DNA of 64,000 bases from Rachycentron canadum (GCA_038496675.1 CM076659.1:3616967-3680966); one strand, 5' to 3'; positions 40,901 to 53,636 are shown, numbered from the stretch's first letter. Numbers and translations are program-made. Notes: generated by a model not told the origin, from the letters alone.

Positions 40901-43370
40901 TGACTGCCTTGTGGCGATGCCTTGTGCACTGCTTCCCTTAAAGGACTGCAAATGTAAAATAATCCCTAGTTGTCTTTGTCAGGATGGGATAGTGAAAGAG
41001 AGAGCAACCCTCATGTGAAGGTCATCTTCTTCACATTCTTTTCTCTTTAACTCCCAAGTGCAGCTTTTTCTATGCATAACATTATTGTCATAATAGTCTA
41101 CATCATTTGTATAAAACAGCCAGAGCCAGCTAAGAGCTGTGTAAAGTCAGCCCTCCTGGCTCCTCCGAGTAAAAGTCTGTCTGTGTTTGGAGCTCTTTTT
41201 TATACACATTAATAATTCATGAATAATAATTTCTCAGATGTTAAGAAATGGAAATGAGTTCATTTTTTTCCTTTGTCCCCGTCCGTCCTGACCTCTAATC
41301 CTCTCCTGAACCCAACTGTCATTGTTAACCAATGGTGTCCCGTTCTCTTCCAGGAGGACTATGACCGCCTGAGGCCGCTGTCCTACCCGATGACCGATGT
41401 CTTCCTCATCTGCTTCTCTGTGGTCAACCCTGCCAGTTTCCAGAATGTGCGAGAGGAGTGGGTGCCCGAGTTGCAGGAGTATGCACCCAGTGTCCCTTAT
41501 CTGCTCATTGGCACTCAGGTCAGTCCCTGAAACAACACAACAGGTCTTCATGCTCACTTTCATGTGACTTTTTTTTTGTTCATATTTACACCTGGATAAT
41601 CTGGGTCACACTAATGTTCACATTTGTCATTTCTAACATATTGTATGATATAATATGTTGGTATTTTTTCAATAGAGTGCTGGAGGGATGAGATATTTTT
41701 GTTTGTCTTGAGGGAAACTAGCATAAAAAGGATTAATTGATTAGATTTTGGAGGTTAACAGTCAAAGGTCAAGGAAGCAATATCACAAAAAACAGTTTTG
41801 ACTTTGTGAACTTAACTTCTTAAAATTTGGCACGAATGTCCACTTGGGCTTAAGGATGAACTGATTAGATATGGATGGTCAAAGGTCAAAGTTGCAATGA
41901 CTTCATAAAACACAGTTTTGGCTTTGTGAACATGATATCTCAGAATCACCTCGAGGGAAACTCAAACAAAATGAAACTCAAATGTCGATAATGATAAAAT
42001 TTGATGAGATTTGGACAAGACGAACGTTTGAACGTCAACTTCACTGTGATGTTGAAAACTAAAAAACATATCTGGCATCACAGAAACATGTCAATGCAGC
42101 TGCACATCAAACTGCACCAGCTGCTTTCACAACCTGAAGTACAAAGTGACATTGGAAGGGAAAGGAGGACGAAAGACAAACCTAAATAAGATTTATGGGG
42201 CAAGCTCCTTACATAGAACAGGTCCAGTACTCATCAATCTCAGGTCATTCAGGAGAGAGGACAGAAATGTCAAATCTAAAAGCAGCAAGTACCTCTGCTG
42301 ATTTAAGGTGGCAAGAGAAATCTGAATGAGGCCAAAGACACAGTAAACATGAATGAAAAGTTTTTCCAACTATTCCAGATCTAAAGATCTTACCAAATAT
42401 GCTTAGAGGTTTAGTTAGAATTTAGTATTTTTATTGTCACAGTTTGAAAATTCTCTGATTGCTCTCGCTCTAATGAGAATGAAAGAAGTCAGATTGTATT
42501 GAAGTCTATGGAAAAATGGTCCGACTTCTCACCTGATTTATTAGCTCAGTAAAAGTTTTCCTAATGAGTTTATGGTCTCAGTCTCTAGTTTCAAGTCTTC
42601 AATACTGTTCATTTTTTAAATGATGGTCCATTTAGAGGAAAATACACCATAAAGCAGGGGATGGATTAGGGGGCGTGGCTACTGTGTGATTGGCAGGCTG
42701 TAGCACCCAATCAGGATAGAGGACAGACCAGGTCAGATCCACCCCTCTCCTCCTCAGCTCCACCTTCTCCTCCAAATATAGTTTCTACTGGTTTGAAAAA
42801 CCAAGATGGCACCAACCACAGTACAAACTGGAGGCTTCAAAATAGCAGGTGACGTCATGGTGGGCTGACATGTGGTACTGAAAATCGCTAAGTTGGTATG
42901 GCTAACGTGTTAGTAAACAGTTGGCCCTTTAAACATCCAGAAAACATGTAGCAACATTAGCATTAATATTCATTCTCCTTTCGTGGTCTCCACTAGCTCC
43001 TGTGGGAAATATCTGACTCTTTAGCTGCCAAATGCTGCAGTATGTTCACCAGCCAGTGGTTAAGTTTGTCTCTTGTTTTGTGCTGAGTACCTAGCGCACA
43101 ATTGGTTCCTCAGAGTTGAAAATAGCTGCCTGCTGCTGCTGCTAGGCTGATGAGAGCTGTGAGACTGAATCAGATCAGTAAAGCCTGGGCCGTGAAGCCA
43201 AAGCAACGAGCTGAAAGCTGCTAAAATACTCCATAGACCTGAGGGCAACTGTAGAGATGGGTGGTAATTTCCTGGGTACATGGCTGCATGTGACCCTTTT
43301 AAAATCACACATAATCATTTTTACCATTGTTTACTTAAAAATATTGATCACTGTAGGTTTGATTAAATGA

Positions 43371-43403
<33 letters not shown>

Positions 43404-46400
43404 AAACAAAAGGGGAAAACAGATTTAGCCCTGCAACCTTGAACTTCAGCCATCGCAAGGAAGGAGTTATTTTATTAAATCAAACCTCCAAACCTAGTTG
43501 GGCACCAAAGGCTGATCTGGCTCATGTTTAGACCTACATTAGTAAAGGTTTTCTGTGTTTTCATACCTTTGTTTTTTCCCTGTAAAATAGTTTCACCAAG
43601 TCTTCACATATTCAGAATCAGCACAACCTCAGCTCATTATATACGCCATTCAATAAGACTCTGTTCACTGTGATAGGGGATATTTTCTAGGTAAAAACAC
43701 TGTAAACCATAATAACCAAAGAAAACCTCAACAAAGAAAAATACATGTGTTTGTGTTGTTCTAGAGCTGATTTGAAGTTTCTCTCTTTATCTGATCTGAG
43801 TTCTGCTCATTCTTTGGAGCAGTAATGATGAAAAATCAGCTCCAAAGCCTCTAATGCTCTAAATATCTTATTGTCCATGTCTCTCTGTCTTTATTCTGTC
43901 ACTACAATAAACTCAGACCAACTTCTCCTCACTTCTCCCATTGACTTTGGCTATACAACTAGGCCTCTGGATGAGACACTCTGATTGGCTGTGACATCAC
44001 CCACTGGAGCCAATAGGAGTGTCCCATGTAAAGACGTGACTCTGGACGTCACTATCAAAGATGGAGGATGAGAATCGATGATAAACCCTCAGAAGTAAAG
44101 CAGCAATGCTCCAGTCAAAGGCTCAGACTGATCCAAATCTGAACTAACTTTGTTCATGAGTTCATCACTGAAGTCAGTGTCAAACACAGACAAATCTCTT
44201 GGCTTGTTAGAAAGAGCTGATTCTCCAGTTTAAGGAAAAAAAAAAAACAGCTCAAACCATCACGGAGCAATAATGCTTCACATATGACGTGATTTTTGGA
44301 AGAGTATATGCTTCCATGGGGTTATTAAGGTTAAAACATCTAGGGCTTGTAACCCTCACTCCCTTCAAGGCATCATTAAACCAGCTTCCTTTTTAAAACC
44401 ATAAATTATCTTCTGCTAAGATACCAAAGCTGCACCAATATCTTGTGATCTTCAATAGATGCCTCACAAAGCTCATAGAAATGTTATGATGACATTAATC
44501 CTAAGTATTATTTTTAAAACCGACGGCCAATACCATATGTCCCCCTAAAAAAAAGTGAACGGACTTGTGGGTGATTTTTCGGTCTGTGTTCCCTGGCAAC
44601 CAAATACCAGTTGCAGCCCAGGCCCAGCGGTGATGAGGAGGATGTAGTGGGTGTCTGATTTATCTTGTGTCAGCTGATGTTTACTGCTCTTTTTATCAGT
44701 TCCTGTCATAACTCATTCTCTGCTTCTCGGGTAGATGCTGCTCTGTGCACACGAGCTCCACAACAGATAGCCAGGCTAACACAAATCACACCAATTAAGA
44801 AAAGGGCTTAATGACGGTTGCTCACTGCAAGACTGTGTGGGTGGGTGCATTTATCATAATTGGTTATTACCCAGACGGGAATGAGCCGTTTGTGCTGAGC
44901 ATTGCAATGAATAAAAGAAGAGTGAGGAACCTTGTGGTTCGCTGTGAATTTGCTTTGTATAAGAGCAGGAAGTGTTGGCCAACCGGGGTTTGTTTCAAAA
45001 TGAGATGACACTGGAACTTATTCAGTTTAGCACTTGGTTGTGTTTAGTAGCATCGACTTAGTAGCAAAGAGCAGCAATACCTGATTTTACGTTGACAAAT
45101 CAGAAAAGTCAATAAAAGATAATTGATGAGCTTCATTATCATGTATATTCTAATGGTAAAAGTAAGTTTGGTTCAGAGGAAGTGTCCCGTATGTGTTTCA
45201 GATTGACCTTCGTGATGACCCCAAAACCATTGCCAAACTGAATGACATGAAGGAGAAGCCCATTGCTACTGAGCAAGGGCAGAAACTGGCAAAGGAGGTG
45301 AGTATATCCGTCAAACGGAGGAGGTGAAGTGGGACGTAGCTGGTGGGAGAGAGGAGAAGCCTCTATTTTCACTTTCAGCGTTGCAGAATCGAGACGTCAG
45401 GTCCAGTTAGTTTCCTTTGTCTTGATCTGACCCAGGAATGTCTCTGTAGGAATGCACTGCTTTGAATCAGACCTCTGTACATCCCTGAATCTGAATCCAG
45501 AAATACATTCTGGGTCAACATGGGATGACCAGTGGAGTTTAAGACAAGAGGATACAGATATCAAATTAATTGCCTCTGTCAGACAGAAACTGAAAATAAC
45601 AACAAATAACAGTCCAGATTTATTTGAGAGCAGATCTTCCTTCCTCCTGCTGTTTTGGCGACATAGAATATGACGTAGACAAAGTTTTCTGAGGCCACAA
45701 GAGTCCATCATTTCAAGCTATTTCTATCACTCAATGTGAGTATTATTAAGGCCTTCAATGGCTCCGGAGGTGCAGCAGGTTGGTGGTTCAATCCCAAAGT
45801 GTCAAAATGTCTTTGGGCAAGATGCTGAACCCCAAATCGCCTCTGATGGCTAAGGCACTATAAAATCACTAAGTACAACTATCTTTTGTCATCACAATGT
45901 ATTGTATTATTATGATTATAAATGTGTTATTACTCGAGCTGCACAATTAATAGAAATATAATCGAAATTTTAAAATAAAATACGAAAACATCTCCAACTG
46001 AAATTTTATCACAACATCTTGCAAAGTAATTGCAATGTTTTTTTTGTTTTTTTTTTGCATATCATGCAGCCCTAGTGAAGCCCTACTGAATTTAACTCAC
46101 AGAGCTAAGCCTCCATTTTTCTGAAAATCCCATCAGTCTTTGAAAATCCAGAGGCAGGACTCTGCAACACTCTTCAACAATCATCAGAAGGATAAAAGCA
46201 AATTTAAAAAGAACAGTTAAATATTTTAACAAATATTATTCACTTATTCAGCTTGTTCTCTCTCTTGCTCAGAAGATCAATACCACTCTCATATCTATAC
46301 TCTAAATGTGCACTGGAGCCAGCAGACAGTCAGCTCGGCTCAGTGTGTGCTGTAAACTGGGGGGAAACAACAAGTCTGGACACAAAATCACACAAAATAA

Positions 46401-48660
46401 CCTTAAAAATGACTGACAGGCTGTTTCTTGCCCAGGAGATGACGTCTCCCAGGGAAGATATAGTCCTGTTTCCAGTCTTTATGCTGAGCGAAGTGAACCT
46501 TTTGCTCATTCACTGTGCAAACATGAGAGCAGCAAGAAAGCAAATAAGCTTATATATATCTATAGATATATGTATATCTATAGATATATATCCCTTTGTG
46601 TTCCTGCAGTTTAGATCCATGTAGCTAAATGTAATGAGGTATGAGGGACATAGAAATTAATAATCAAATACACAAATAAATGTATTTATTCTCTCTTTAT
46701 TTATCACTACACTTATTTATTTCTGTATATCTGTGCCTGTATGTTAATTGGTAGGTGGTTTTAAAGCCTCAGTCTAAAGCCGGGATGGTGAGAGCGATTG
46801 GATGGATCCTCTTGCCACCTGGTAGAGAGCAGCTCTGTCTTTCCAGTGATGCCAACTCAGCGACTTTCACACTAGATTTAGCAACTTTTCAGACTCGTAG
46901 TAGAAGAGTCGCAGTACCACCCACCTCATTAACATACAGTACATAAATATATATCTAAATGAATAAATAAATGTAGAAATACAGCATTAATTAGGTAAAT
47001 AAAGGTAGAAATGCATAAATAAATGAATGTAAAAATACAGAAATAGCATTTTTCATTACTACAGCTACAGCATACAAGAACAGTGGCTAGCTTTCTACAG
47101 TTGAGGAGGTTTTGTAAAAACAATGCCCCCCACCCAGATAAAGTTACCCCATAATATCAACCCTAGCCAAAGCAAATGATACATTATTACACAGCTACCC
47201 ACATACAATCATAGCATTAGGTTACAGAAACACAGCTGCCCAGCCTCTGCCTCTGTAGCAGAGTGAAGGAGAACAGAGTTTGACTGTTAAAAATGTGCAC
47301 AGTGTGATTTCAACACACTACGTATAGTGTAAAGTCATTTCAGCTGCTTGGTCAGTGGCATTTTTTGATGTTAAAGGCAGCAGAAGAACTGCAGAAAGCT
47401 CGGATGATGTACTCTGACCAAAGCTCAGCAGTGTCAATAACTGGATGTCTGAACAATTTCCTTCAGTTGAACTCAACCAAAACGGAGGTTCTTGTTTTTG
47501 GCCCACGATAAAACAACTGGTACCATGTGCTGGTTTCCTGTCAGATCATGTCAAGCCTAAAACTTAAAAAAATCTCAGCATCTGGTTTGACAGTAATCTC
47601 AGTTTTGAGCAGCACACCACAGAACAGAACGAGAACCCGAAATACTATACAGACTATACAGAACCACATCACTCCTGTTTGAGCCTCGATGCGCCGGCTT
47701 CCTCTACGTTTTAGAATAGATTTAAAGATTTTATTGATTACTTTTAAAGCTCTCAGAGGCATCTCTCCCAGTTATAATTCGGACTTCCTAGTTTCCTGCA
47801 CAATAGTACACTTTCAGATCCTTGGGCAAAGGTCCTCTGGCTGCTCCAGGGGACCGGCTGAACACTAAAGGAGACCCATTCAGGGCCCAAAAGCTCCAGT
47901 TTGGTGGACTGTATATGTATGGAAGCATAGGAGAGCCACAACAAAGAATAAATCTGTAAAAGTATAAGAAAGTACATGTGAAAATAAAAGCAAGAATAAA
48001 TAATTAAGTAAAAAAAATGGAAATATAATTTATTCCATTTATTTATTCATTTATTTTCTTATTCTTTTCCAGATTTACTCTTTTTTGTGACACTCCCGTG
48101 ACATTTATTGATCACTTTTACTTCCCTTTGTAACACGGACTTTGAAAGTGCTCTGTAAATCAAGATTATTATTATTATTAGAATTAACTTCATCTGTTTA
48201 ATCTGTACAAATGTAGATATGGATAATAATATAGATTAAACAATAGATAAATAAATACATTTAGAGACGTCAGACTACAGTTGCTGTTATTCCAGTCTTT
48301 ATGCTAAGCTAAACTAGTCTGCTGCTGGTTATAGCCTTAATATTAACCATACAGACATGAGAATAATGTAGATCCATTATCCATTTAAACAAGTGATCAA
48401 CAATAGCTGTTTTGCTCAAAATGTGCCTTGTCTTTAATAACGTTAAATAACCTACTTTTTTAAAATTAATTGATGGTCTGTCCTTCCTTCCTCGTCAGAT
48501 TGGTGCATGTTGCTATGTTGAATGTTCAGCGTTGACCCAGAAGGGTCTGAAGACGGTGTTCGACGAGGCCATCATCGCCATCCTTGCACCCAAGAGAAAG
48601 AAGGGAGCTCTGAAGAGAAGACTGGGCCCTCGCTGCATCAACTGCTGTCTGATCACGTGA
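31760..48660 (+). CDS. rhoq: Rho GTPase RhoQ (TC10)
   Basis: Coding exons 31760-31901, 32254-32312, 41354-41518, 45202-45297 and 48499-48660 join to 207 aa. Visible motifs are P-loop GDGAVGKT (16-23), switch [10 protein letters not shown] (38-46), DTAGQEDY (63-70), TQID (121-124) and CSAL (163-166). A polybasic [10 protein letters not shown] tail precedes CINCCLIT, giving a CAAX-type end with Cys204 for prenylation and Cys200/203 for palmitoylation. The tail matches RhoQ; the related RhoJ ends in CCSII. RhoQ acts at plasma membrane and endosomes in insulin-stimulated GLUT4 traffic, exocytosis and actin control. The N-terminus [12 protein letters not shown] also matches RhoQ. Intron 2 is 9 kb and contains the assembly gap. 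A TC-rich tract precedes the exon 2 acceptor. The coding sequence is intact. Confidence 0.97.
32738..32777. repeat. (GC)n(AC)n microsatellite
   Basis: GTGCGCGCGC is followed by about 15 AC units. Alternating purine-pyrimidine DNA of this kind is prone to left-handed Z-DNA. Confidence 0.9.
33977..34375. other. Assembly gap (399 N)
   Basis: A block of 399 undetermined bases lies inside rhoq intron 2. The left edge reads 'aaatgcagg' and the right edge 'caggctgac', so a short overlap or repeat at the contig ends is possible. No exon of rhoq is expected here, since exons 2 and 3 join in frame. Confidence 0.99.
35925..36075 (-). repeat. Dispersed repeat family E, copy 1 (reverse)
   Basis: It contains 'gacattttgggaaata', 'cagccagttagcttagca' and 'aaaggctggaagtacag'. 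Its reverse complement matches the start of copies at 46420-46570 and 48265-48400 ('ccagtctttatgctaagcta'). This is a familiar fish interspersed element from memory. It is non-coding. Confidence 0.65.
37849..37920. repeat. Compound (TA)n/(TG)n-(CA)n near-palindrome
   Basis: TG repeats, TA repeats, a short ACATGTGT centre, TA repeats and CA repeats follow in order. The two halves are almost reverse complements. This can extrude as a cruciform and is a likely length-variable site. Confidence 0.85.
39007..39124. repeat. Perfect 30-bp inverted repeat with 58-bp spacer
   Basis: The arm at 39007-39036 begins taccggaaatcagttc and the arm at 39095-39124 ends gaactgatttccggta. They are exact reverse complements. 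Similarity continues outward imperfectly (gctaacgtt on both sides), giving about 50-base arms. The spacer contains a second small inverted pair, tgctctatt and aatagagca. It may be a foldback or MITE-type element, or a hairpin transcript source. Confidence 0.85.
39180..39420. repeat. Dispersed element end with AAG tail
   Basis: The stretch contains 'ggcggcaatgcacc', 'cccgccattaaacaag' and (AAG)n. This ending is one I recall as frequent in fish genomes. It directly follows the inverted repeat, so both may belong to one inserted element. Confidence 0.4.
40443..40464. repeat. (TG)n microsatellite
   Basis: A pure TG run of 11 units lies in rhoq intron 2. Confidence 0.9.
41740..41960 (+). repeat. 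Tandem 117-bp repeat with DR1-like motifs
   Basis: Two diverged units are aligned on 'gtcaaaggtcaagg' (41761-41774) and 'ggtcaaaggtcaaag' (41877-41891), followed in both by 'cagttttg.ctttgtgaac'. The core is two direct half-sites spaced by one base, the form bound by HNF4/PPAR-RXR receptors. The unit resembles a dispersed fish repeat. Confidence 0.55.
42475..42885 (+). repeat. Dispersed repeat family A, copy 1
   Basis: It starts near 'gaagtcagattgtattgaag', passes 'ggtccatttagaggaaaat' and 'gggggcgtggctac', and ends near 'ggtgacgtcatggtgggctg'. The reverse complement of 53960-54352 matches along its whole length. It is non-coding; class unknown. Confidence 0.8.
43376..43401. repeat. Poly(A) tract
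   Basis: A run of about 25 A residues lies in rhoq intron 3 between repeat copies. It may be a retroposon tail. Confidence 0.8.
43610..44260 (+). repeat. Dispersed repeat family B, copy 1
   Basis: It matches 57380-57800 in the same orientation through 'aaaaacactgtaaaccataa', 'tagagctgatttgaagtt', 'ccaataggagtgtcccatgt' and 'cgtcactatcaaagatgg'. This copy has about 140 bases in the middle that the other lacks. It carries a TGACATCA site. Non-coding. Confidence 0.8.
45755..45880 (+). repeat. SINE-like dispersed segment
   Basis: 'ggtggttcaatccc' resembles a polymerase III B box. It is followed by 'tctttgggcaagatgctgaa' and 'aatcgcctctgatggct', a combination common in fish tRNA-derived repeats. 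A similar, reversed segment lies at 60770-60880. No intact tRNA fold was found. Confidence 0.45.
46420..46570 (+). repeat. Dispersed repeat family E, copy 2
   Basis: It contains 'cagtctttatgctgagcgaa', 'caaacatgagagcagcaaga' and 'gcaaataagcttatatata'. These match the copy at 48265-48400 and the reverse of 35925-36075. Confidence 0.6.
47395..48185 (+). mobile_element. Decayed LINE (L2-like) ORF2 3' fragment
   Basis: Conceptual translation in shifting frames shows pieces typical of the C-terminal part of fish L2-type ORF2. They include a [18 protein letters not shown] segment near 47470, then [21 protein letters not shown] near 47715. Stops and frameshifts break the frame. The 3' part ends near 'gaaagtgctctgtaaatcaa' and ATT repeats. 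It is inert: no reverse-transcriptase core or 5' end is present. Confidence 0.6.
48265..48400 (+). repeat. Dispersed repeat family E, copy 3
   Basis: It contains 'ccagtctttatgctaagcta', 'agtctgctgctggttatagc' and 'ccatacagacatgagaat'. It lies just before rhoq exon 5, in the same orientation as the copy at 46420. Confidence 0.65.
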
Positions 48661-50689
48661 TACATAAACCCAGAGATCAGTCGGCAGCCAACCATAAACC
48701 AAACCTGGACTGAAGGCAAAAGACAGACTAAAGTAAAATGCACAGACAGCGGAGTGAGGCAAAAGAGAGGAGTGAAAAGGACAAAACAAGAGCTAGTTTT
48801 AAGCTGCAGTGCTCTTGAAAGGCCATAACTCCCTCTCCTATTGTCATCACTGGGGTTGAGGATGCAGTTTACTACCAAAGGAGCACAAAACCCAAGTCAG
48901 TCTCTTCTTCTTAAAGACTTTTTGCCTCAAAATTACCTTCTTTTATAACCATTTTTAATCATTTTCCTGTACAAAATTGTTGTATGCTGTCATACAAAAA
49001 AGAAAAAAACACAAAGTGACATTTCGGTTTTAAGAGAAATGCTACATTGAAAGAGTTCATATGATTTCTTTTAGAGTTTTAAAAGTTAGATTATTGATAA
49101 GATCAGATGTGCAAATCAACAGAGAAAAAACCTGCAGCTGATAAATGATTAGAGGCTGATTTAAGTGACACTGTGACGGTGCCCAGGATTTATTTCTTGA
49201 CATAAGGGCCCAGTTTATTTTTTCAGTTTATAACTGTTGGCCCACAAAGTCTGTCTCCAATTATTTGTCATTTGAGAACTTGCAGATTAAACCACATAAG
49301 AGACTTTGCTTGTGTGTAGGGGGCTAGCACAAATCAACAACAGTGAAATGTTGTTCAGACGACTGATTTTGGACCTAGAACTGTATTATTTGAAAGTTTG
49401 AGAGTCTTGTGTTTTTGCCTTATGAGAACCCCATTGTTTTATAGTATGGCATGCCAAATCATACTGTAACTCAAGACTGGGGCTGAGGTCTTTATCAGAA
49501 AGTGAAGAGGTTTATTATCCATTTTTAAAATATATATTATCCGGAGTTTATGATTCTGTAACTCTAAAATAGAGATCATCAAGTCTGCAAATATTATAGC
49601 TAATTTTTTTCTTGTTTTCTCTTTTGTTATCTTGCAATAATGTGTTTTCCTTTTATCACTTTTAGGAGAGTTTAGAAGAGAGATCTCATTTTAGAAATGA
49701 AACTCTGATTCATATCCAATGTCCAAAGATTCAAATGCACACTTTCATCAACATTGTGTGGCCACAGCGACCCAATACTGTACATCTAATGCACAACATG
49801 AAGCACAGTCTGTGCCACTTTCATTTCCCAGCAAAACAAAGCACATTCCTCTGCTTCCACACACCGTCCCTCTCCTGGAAAAAGGGCCGACTGAAGCACA
49901 CGAAGATCACTGGCCCGTCTGTATGAGCACAGGACGTCATCCCGCCATGATCAATCACAGAGCGTCACATCTCCAAAAGTCCGTGAAAAGGCGCTGGGTG
50001 AAAACCTTGTACCTCTCAGATGTCAACTTCACATTAAATATGGAAAACGCACTGATCCAAACAGTTGTGAAAGGGAACAAGAAGGAGTTTCAGTCAGTTG
50101 CACCAGCTGTTTGTAAATTTAAATTTAGCCCATTAATAATGTACTAAATGGAGATTTACTCATTATTAAATTGAAACAGGCAGCACCACAGAACCTGGCA
50201 ATTACACAAAGTTGTCACTTAACATTTACACACAGTCGTTGTTGTGTAGGTGTAGCATTAGCTAATGGTTACTTTCGACATCTGACCTCACACTTTATCA
50301 AAATGCTCTTTAATAACAATGTGAACTGGCAGGATTTGAACAAAGTGGCACAAAAACAACTCAACGTGCCAGAAAATGCTATTCCATCAAACTTAGCTAG
50401 GCTAGATGACAAAAACGACGCTAGTTCATTAGCATGATCAGACACATCCCATTCACTCCAAACTGTGCGAATGCTTCTAAATCTGACGTGTTTTTTCAAA
50501 GCTACATTTAAAAAATTAGATCTAAATATAGAGCGCTACAGGAGCCCGAGCTAAAACCTGGAAATTAGTCAGCATTTTAGCCACTTTTCCCACAGTCAAC
50601 AGGTTTTTAGACGATAATGAAATAAGGTCTGTGGTTAAAACACAAACTTGAGACGTTTTCATGTTTTATTTTGCAACGTTAAATACTTC

Positions 50690-51130
50690 AGCCGTGATTT
50701 CTTTAAGTTTTTAAGTTTTTTGAAGCTAACAGGTGGCTAAATGAATATACAGAGGTTGTCAGGGATGTTAAATCCATTACACCAAAACCGATACGTAAAC
50801 GGTGTAAAAAAAAAAAAAACCCAAAAAAACAAACATCTGCTTAGCTCCACTTTGTAAAAGAAATAAGCACTAAAACAAACTGCAAGTTGGAGATTTAAGT
50901 CATGTAACCGTTTGTTTTTAGCCTAGCATTAGTGTTTTACTGTTAGCGATTGTATTTAAGTTTCAACAATCATAGAAGTGGTTTTCATCTGTGGAGATTA
51001 TCTTGCTGAATAAAACACATACGTGTCATAAATTCGTGTTTGACACAGTTTATTTTCTGCAGTGATCCAAAGGCTAACGTAAAAATCCCTTTGGCTTTTT
51101 GTGGATGGAACCAGTTTGATGCTAACTTCC
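50690..51130. repeat. Dispersed repeat family C, copy 2
   Basis: It matches 16490-16870 in the same orientation ('gctaacaggtggctaaat', 'gaagtggttttcatctgtgg'). An A-rich insertion lies near 50805-50835. Non-coding. Confidence 0.7.
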
Positions 51131-51861
51131 AGGTTAGCCTACCTGCAGATATAGTACTATACTATACTATACAGATATAGTCCCGCAACTGATTTACACA
51201 TGATCAAAGTCTTTACCACAGAAAACATTAAAGTTTTAATGGTGCAACCTGATTTAGTAAAGAGAAACTAAGTGATGGATTTATGAATAGCTGGTGCAAC
51301 CTGGGTTATAGAACTCAATCTTTTTTAATAGAATTTGAATACATTTTTGATTTTAATTAAAATTTGAAGTCATGAAAATGTGTGAAAATAACATTAGTTT
51401 GACATTAGCCATGTACCAACATTATAGAGGCAGGTTACCCCCGATGAACTCATTGGTCTGTGTAATAAACAAACTTTTTAAACAGAAATGAAGATAATAC
51501 GTGAATTTTGCCAATATTTAGAGAATAGTTTAAATATCTGTGAAACCCTAAAACAGCTTTATGCAACTACAGTTTCAGACTTATATAACCTGAAATAGCC
51601 TGAGGTTGGGATGGATTTTTTAAAATTTTACTTGCAAGCCAAACATCTAAACTATTAGCTCTTCTTGTTTTTATGCATTTGTTATTGGCTTTTCTTTCTT
51701 TTTTTTTTTAAAGATAACTAATCAAAGGTGCCAACTCTTGCTGAATGACTTGTGTTTTCTGTTCAGATGATTGATTAAAAGCTTTAATGTAAATGGTGCT
51801 CCTCCTCCTCTGTCCCAGCCTGTGATGTGTAACTGTCAGTGGATCGCAGGGTCAACAGCCG

Positions 51862-51866
<5 letters not shown>

Positions 51867-51906
<40 letters not shown>

Positions 51907-51922
51907 CTCTCTCGCTCTCTCC
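51867..51922. repeat. (CT)n microsatellite
   Basis: About 17 CT units are followed by CTCG-interrupted units. It is a homopyrimidine tract able to form triplex DNA. Confidence 0.9.
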
Positions 51923-53246
51923 TTTTCTTGGGACAGTTTTTGCTTTGCTTATTCGTTGTGTGAAGGTCCACCCTCAGGATCCAGGACCTAAGTGCCGCAG
52001 CCACCAATGCATTCTCCCCGTTGATGCTTCTCTCTTCTCAATAAATGTGGTTCCTGTGTTAATGAGTCGGCTCGGAGGGTTTAACTTGGAGAGCGTCAGA
52101 GACACATTTGTGAAATTAACTTTTGCAGTGTTTATTCCTGGAACCAAGGTCGTTCATGTTCATAATGGGTAACACATCATGGGGTTGACTTGGTAAGCAG
52201 GTCAACAGAATCAAACTCATCCTCCGTTCATTTATATATCCATATTTATAAAGGTCCCTTTTTGTTTTCAACCACTTAAAGATGAGGACATTTATTCAAA
52301 TTACTTTTTATACCTCCTGTAAAAACTACAATGAAGATGTCACAGTGTCACATTAACACGTTGCTGTCAATATGGCAACATTCAAATGCCCCATGATGAT
52401 GAAAAGGAACTAAAATAAATTCTGTAAAGCCACCACTGTCATCTAGAGACAAAAAAGTGCTATTGCAAAGCAAAGAACTTCCGAAATAATGAGAATTTAA
52501 GCATTTTAATAGAGCCACCACTGAGGAGGTTCAGAGACAGGAAACTGAAAAGGCAAAGTAAAGAGACATTTTGGTCATCTCTGCTTTTTTGAAATGGAAA
52601 AACAAAAACCTGTCGCTCTCAAAATTTGAGACAGACAAGGTTAGAAACTGAGAATGAGACAATGTTTTCTCCAGTCCATTTCTCTCAAGCAAAATTTTAC
52701 TTTTAACTTTACTAACTTTTACAGGCATGTTCTGCTTTTGTGCAGTTTTCTGATGCTGGTGAAGAAATAGCATCACTCACTCGTACAGCAGGCGATCATG
52801 TAAAGGGAAGATGAGATTGAGATCTTAACCAGATATGTTGCTTGTGCACTCACTGGCCTTGGTTAATCAGGCCTTGATATAAACACAGGATCCAGAAGTT
52901 GTTCCAACAATGAGGCCAGTCCATTATTCATCTGTCTTTGTTCTCAGTGGAGGGAAAAGGCTTTGCAGGCCAAAAGGTTGGGGTTATTTAACTTCATGTG
53001 TGTGGTTAACAGGACGCCAGGTAATTTCAGGCGAGGTATTCGACATGTGATTGAACGCTGAGTCTGCACAGAGAGCAAAGTGGAGCTTTAGCACCTCTCG
53101 TTGGCTGCCTGTCTTAATGCAATTTCTTTCACTTTCCTTCTCAGAGGGATCTTCAGCAACTCATTTTTTATTGGTGCATAATGCTCCTAAATGGCTCAGA
53201 CAACAAAGATGAGCAACAAAGAAAGTTTAAGGGACCAAGAACCAGT

Positions 53247-53252
53247 TTTATT
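53247..53252 (-). terminator. Polyadenylation signal of the gch gene
   Basis: On the minus strand the hexamer AATAAA follows the gch stop codon (53637) by about 385 bases. It is the first clear signal downstream, so the message probably ends near 53225-53235. Confidence 0.5.
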
Positions 53253-53636
53253 AATTTGTAAACTTTGTACAAATAAATATCTCTTATCATTGTGACCAGA
53301 CACAGCACCATGTAACATCATTTAGCACAGATTACAGATTTATATGGTTCATCAGCAAATATTAAGATAACATATTCCAGAAAAACAAAGAAATAATTAT
53401 CAATCAATTATGAATCAAATATTAAGAAGAACAAGGTAAATTAAAATTAACATTAACATTTACTCTATGAAATGCACCTGAAGCACATTTTATCCATTAC
53501 ACTTTATCAGGAGAGAAAGATCTTCAGTTCACTGAAGAACTGGCAGATATAGACTCATAGGGAGACCCAAGGGTGTTGTATGTTAGAGATGTGGACATGT
53601 CCCTCCGTAGACCACGTCTGCTGAGATCCAAACGTT

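Larger units (their letters stand above)
32313..41353 (+). other. rhoq intron 2
   Basis: About 9 kb with no coding exon. It holds (CA)n at 32738-32777, the N gap at 33977-34375, a family E repeat at 35925-36075, a TA/CA compound repeat at 37849-37920, a long inverted repeat at 39007-39124, a dispersed-element end near 39300-39380, and (TG)n at 40443-40464. Large frames spanning the gap are artefacts. Confidence 0.6.
41519..45201 (+). other. rhoq intron 3
   Basis: About 3.7 kb, mostly fossil repeats: a 117-base tandem pair at 41740-41960, family A copy 1 at 42475-42885, an A-run at 43376-43401, and family B copy 1 at 43610-44260. No coding exon is seen. Confidence 0.6.
45298..48498 (+). other. 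rhoq intron 4
   Basis: About 3.2 kb. It includes a short SINE-like segment at 45755-45880, family E copies at 46420-46570 and 48265-48400, and a decayed LINE fragment at 47395-48185. No coding exon is seen. Confidence 0.6.
48661..53236. other. rhoq 3' UTR and convergent intergenic region
   Basis: The first 1 kb or so is probably rhoq 3' UTR, but no single polyadenylation signal stands out. It is followed by family C copy 2 at 50690-51130 and a (CT)n tract at 51867-51922. No further gene is seen before the gch 3' end. Confidence 0.5.
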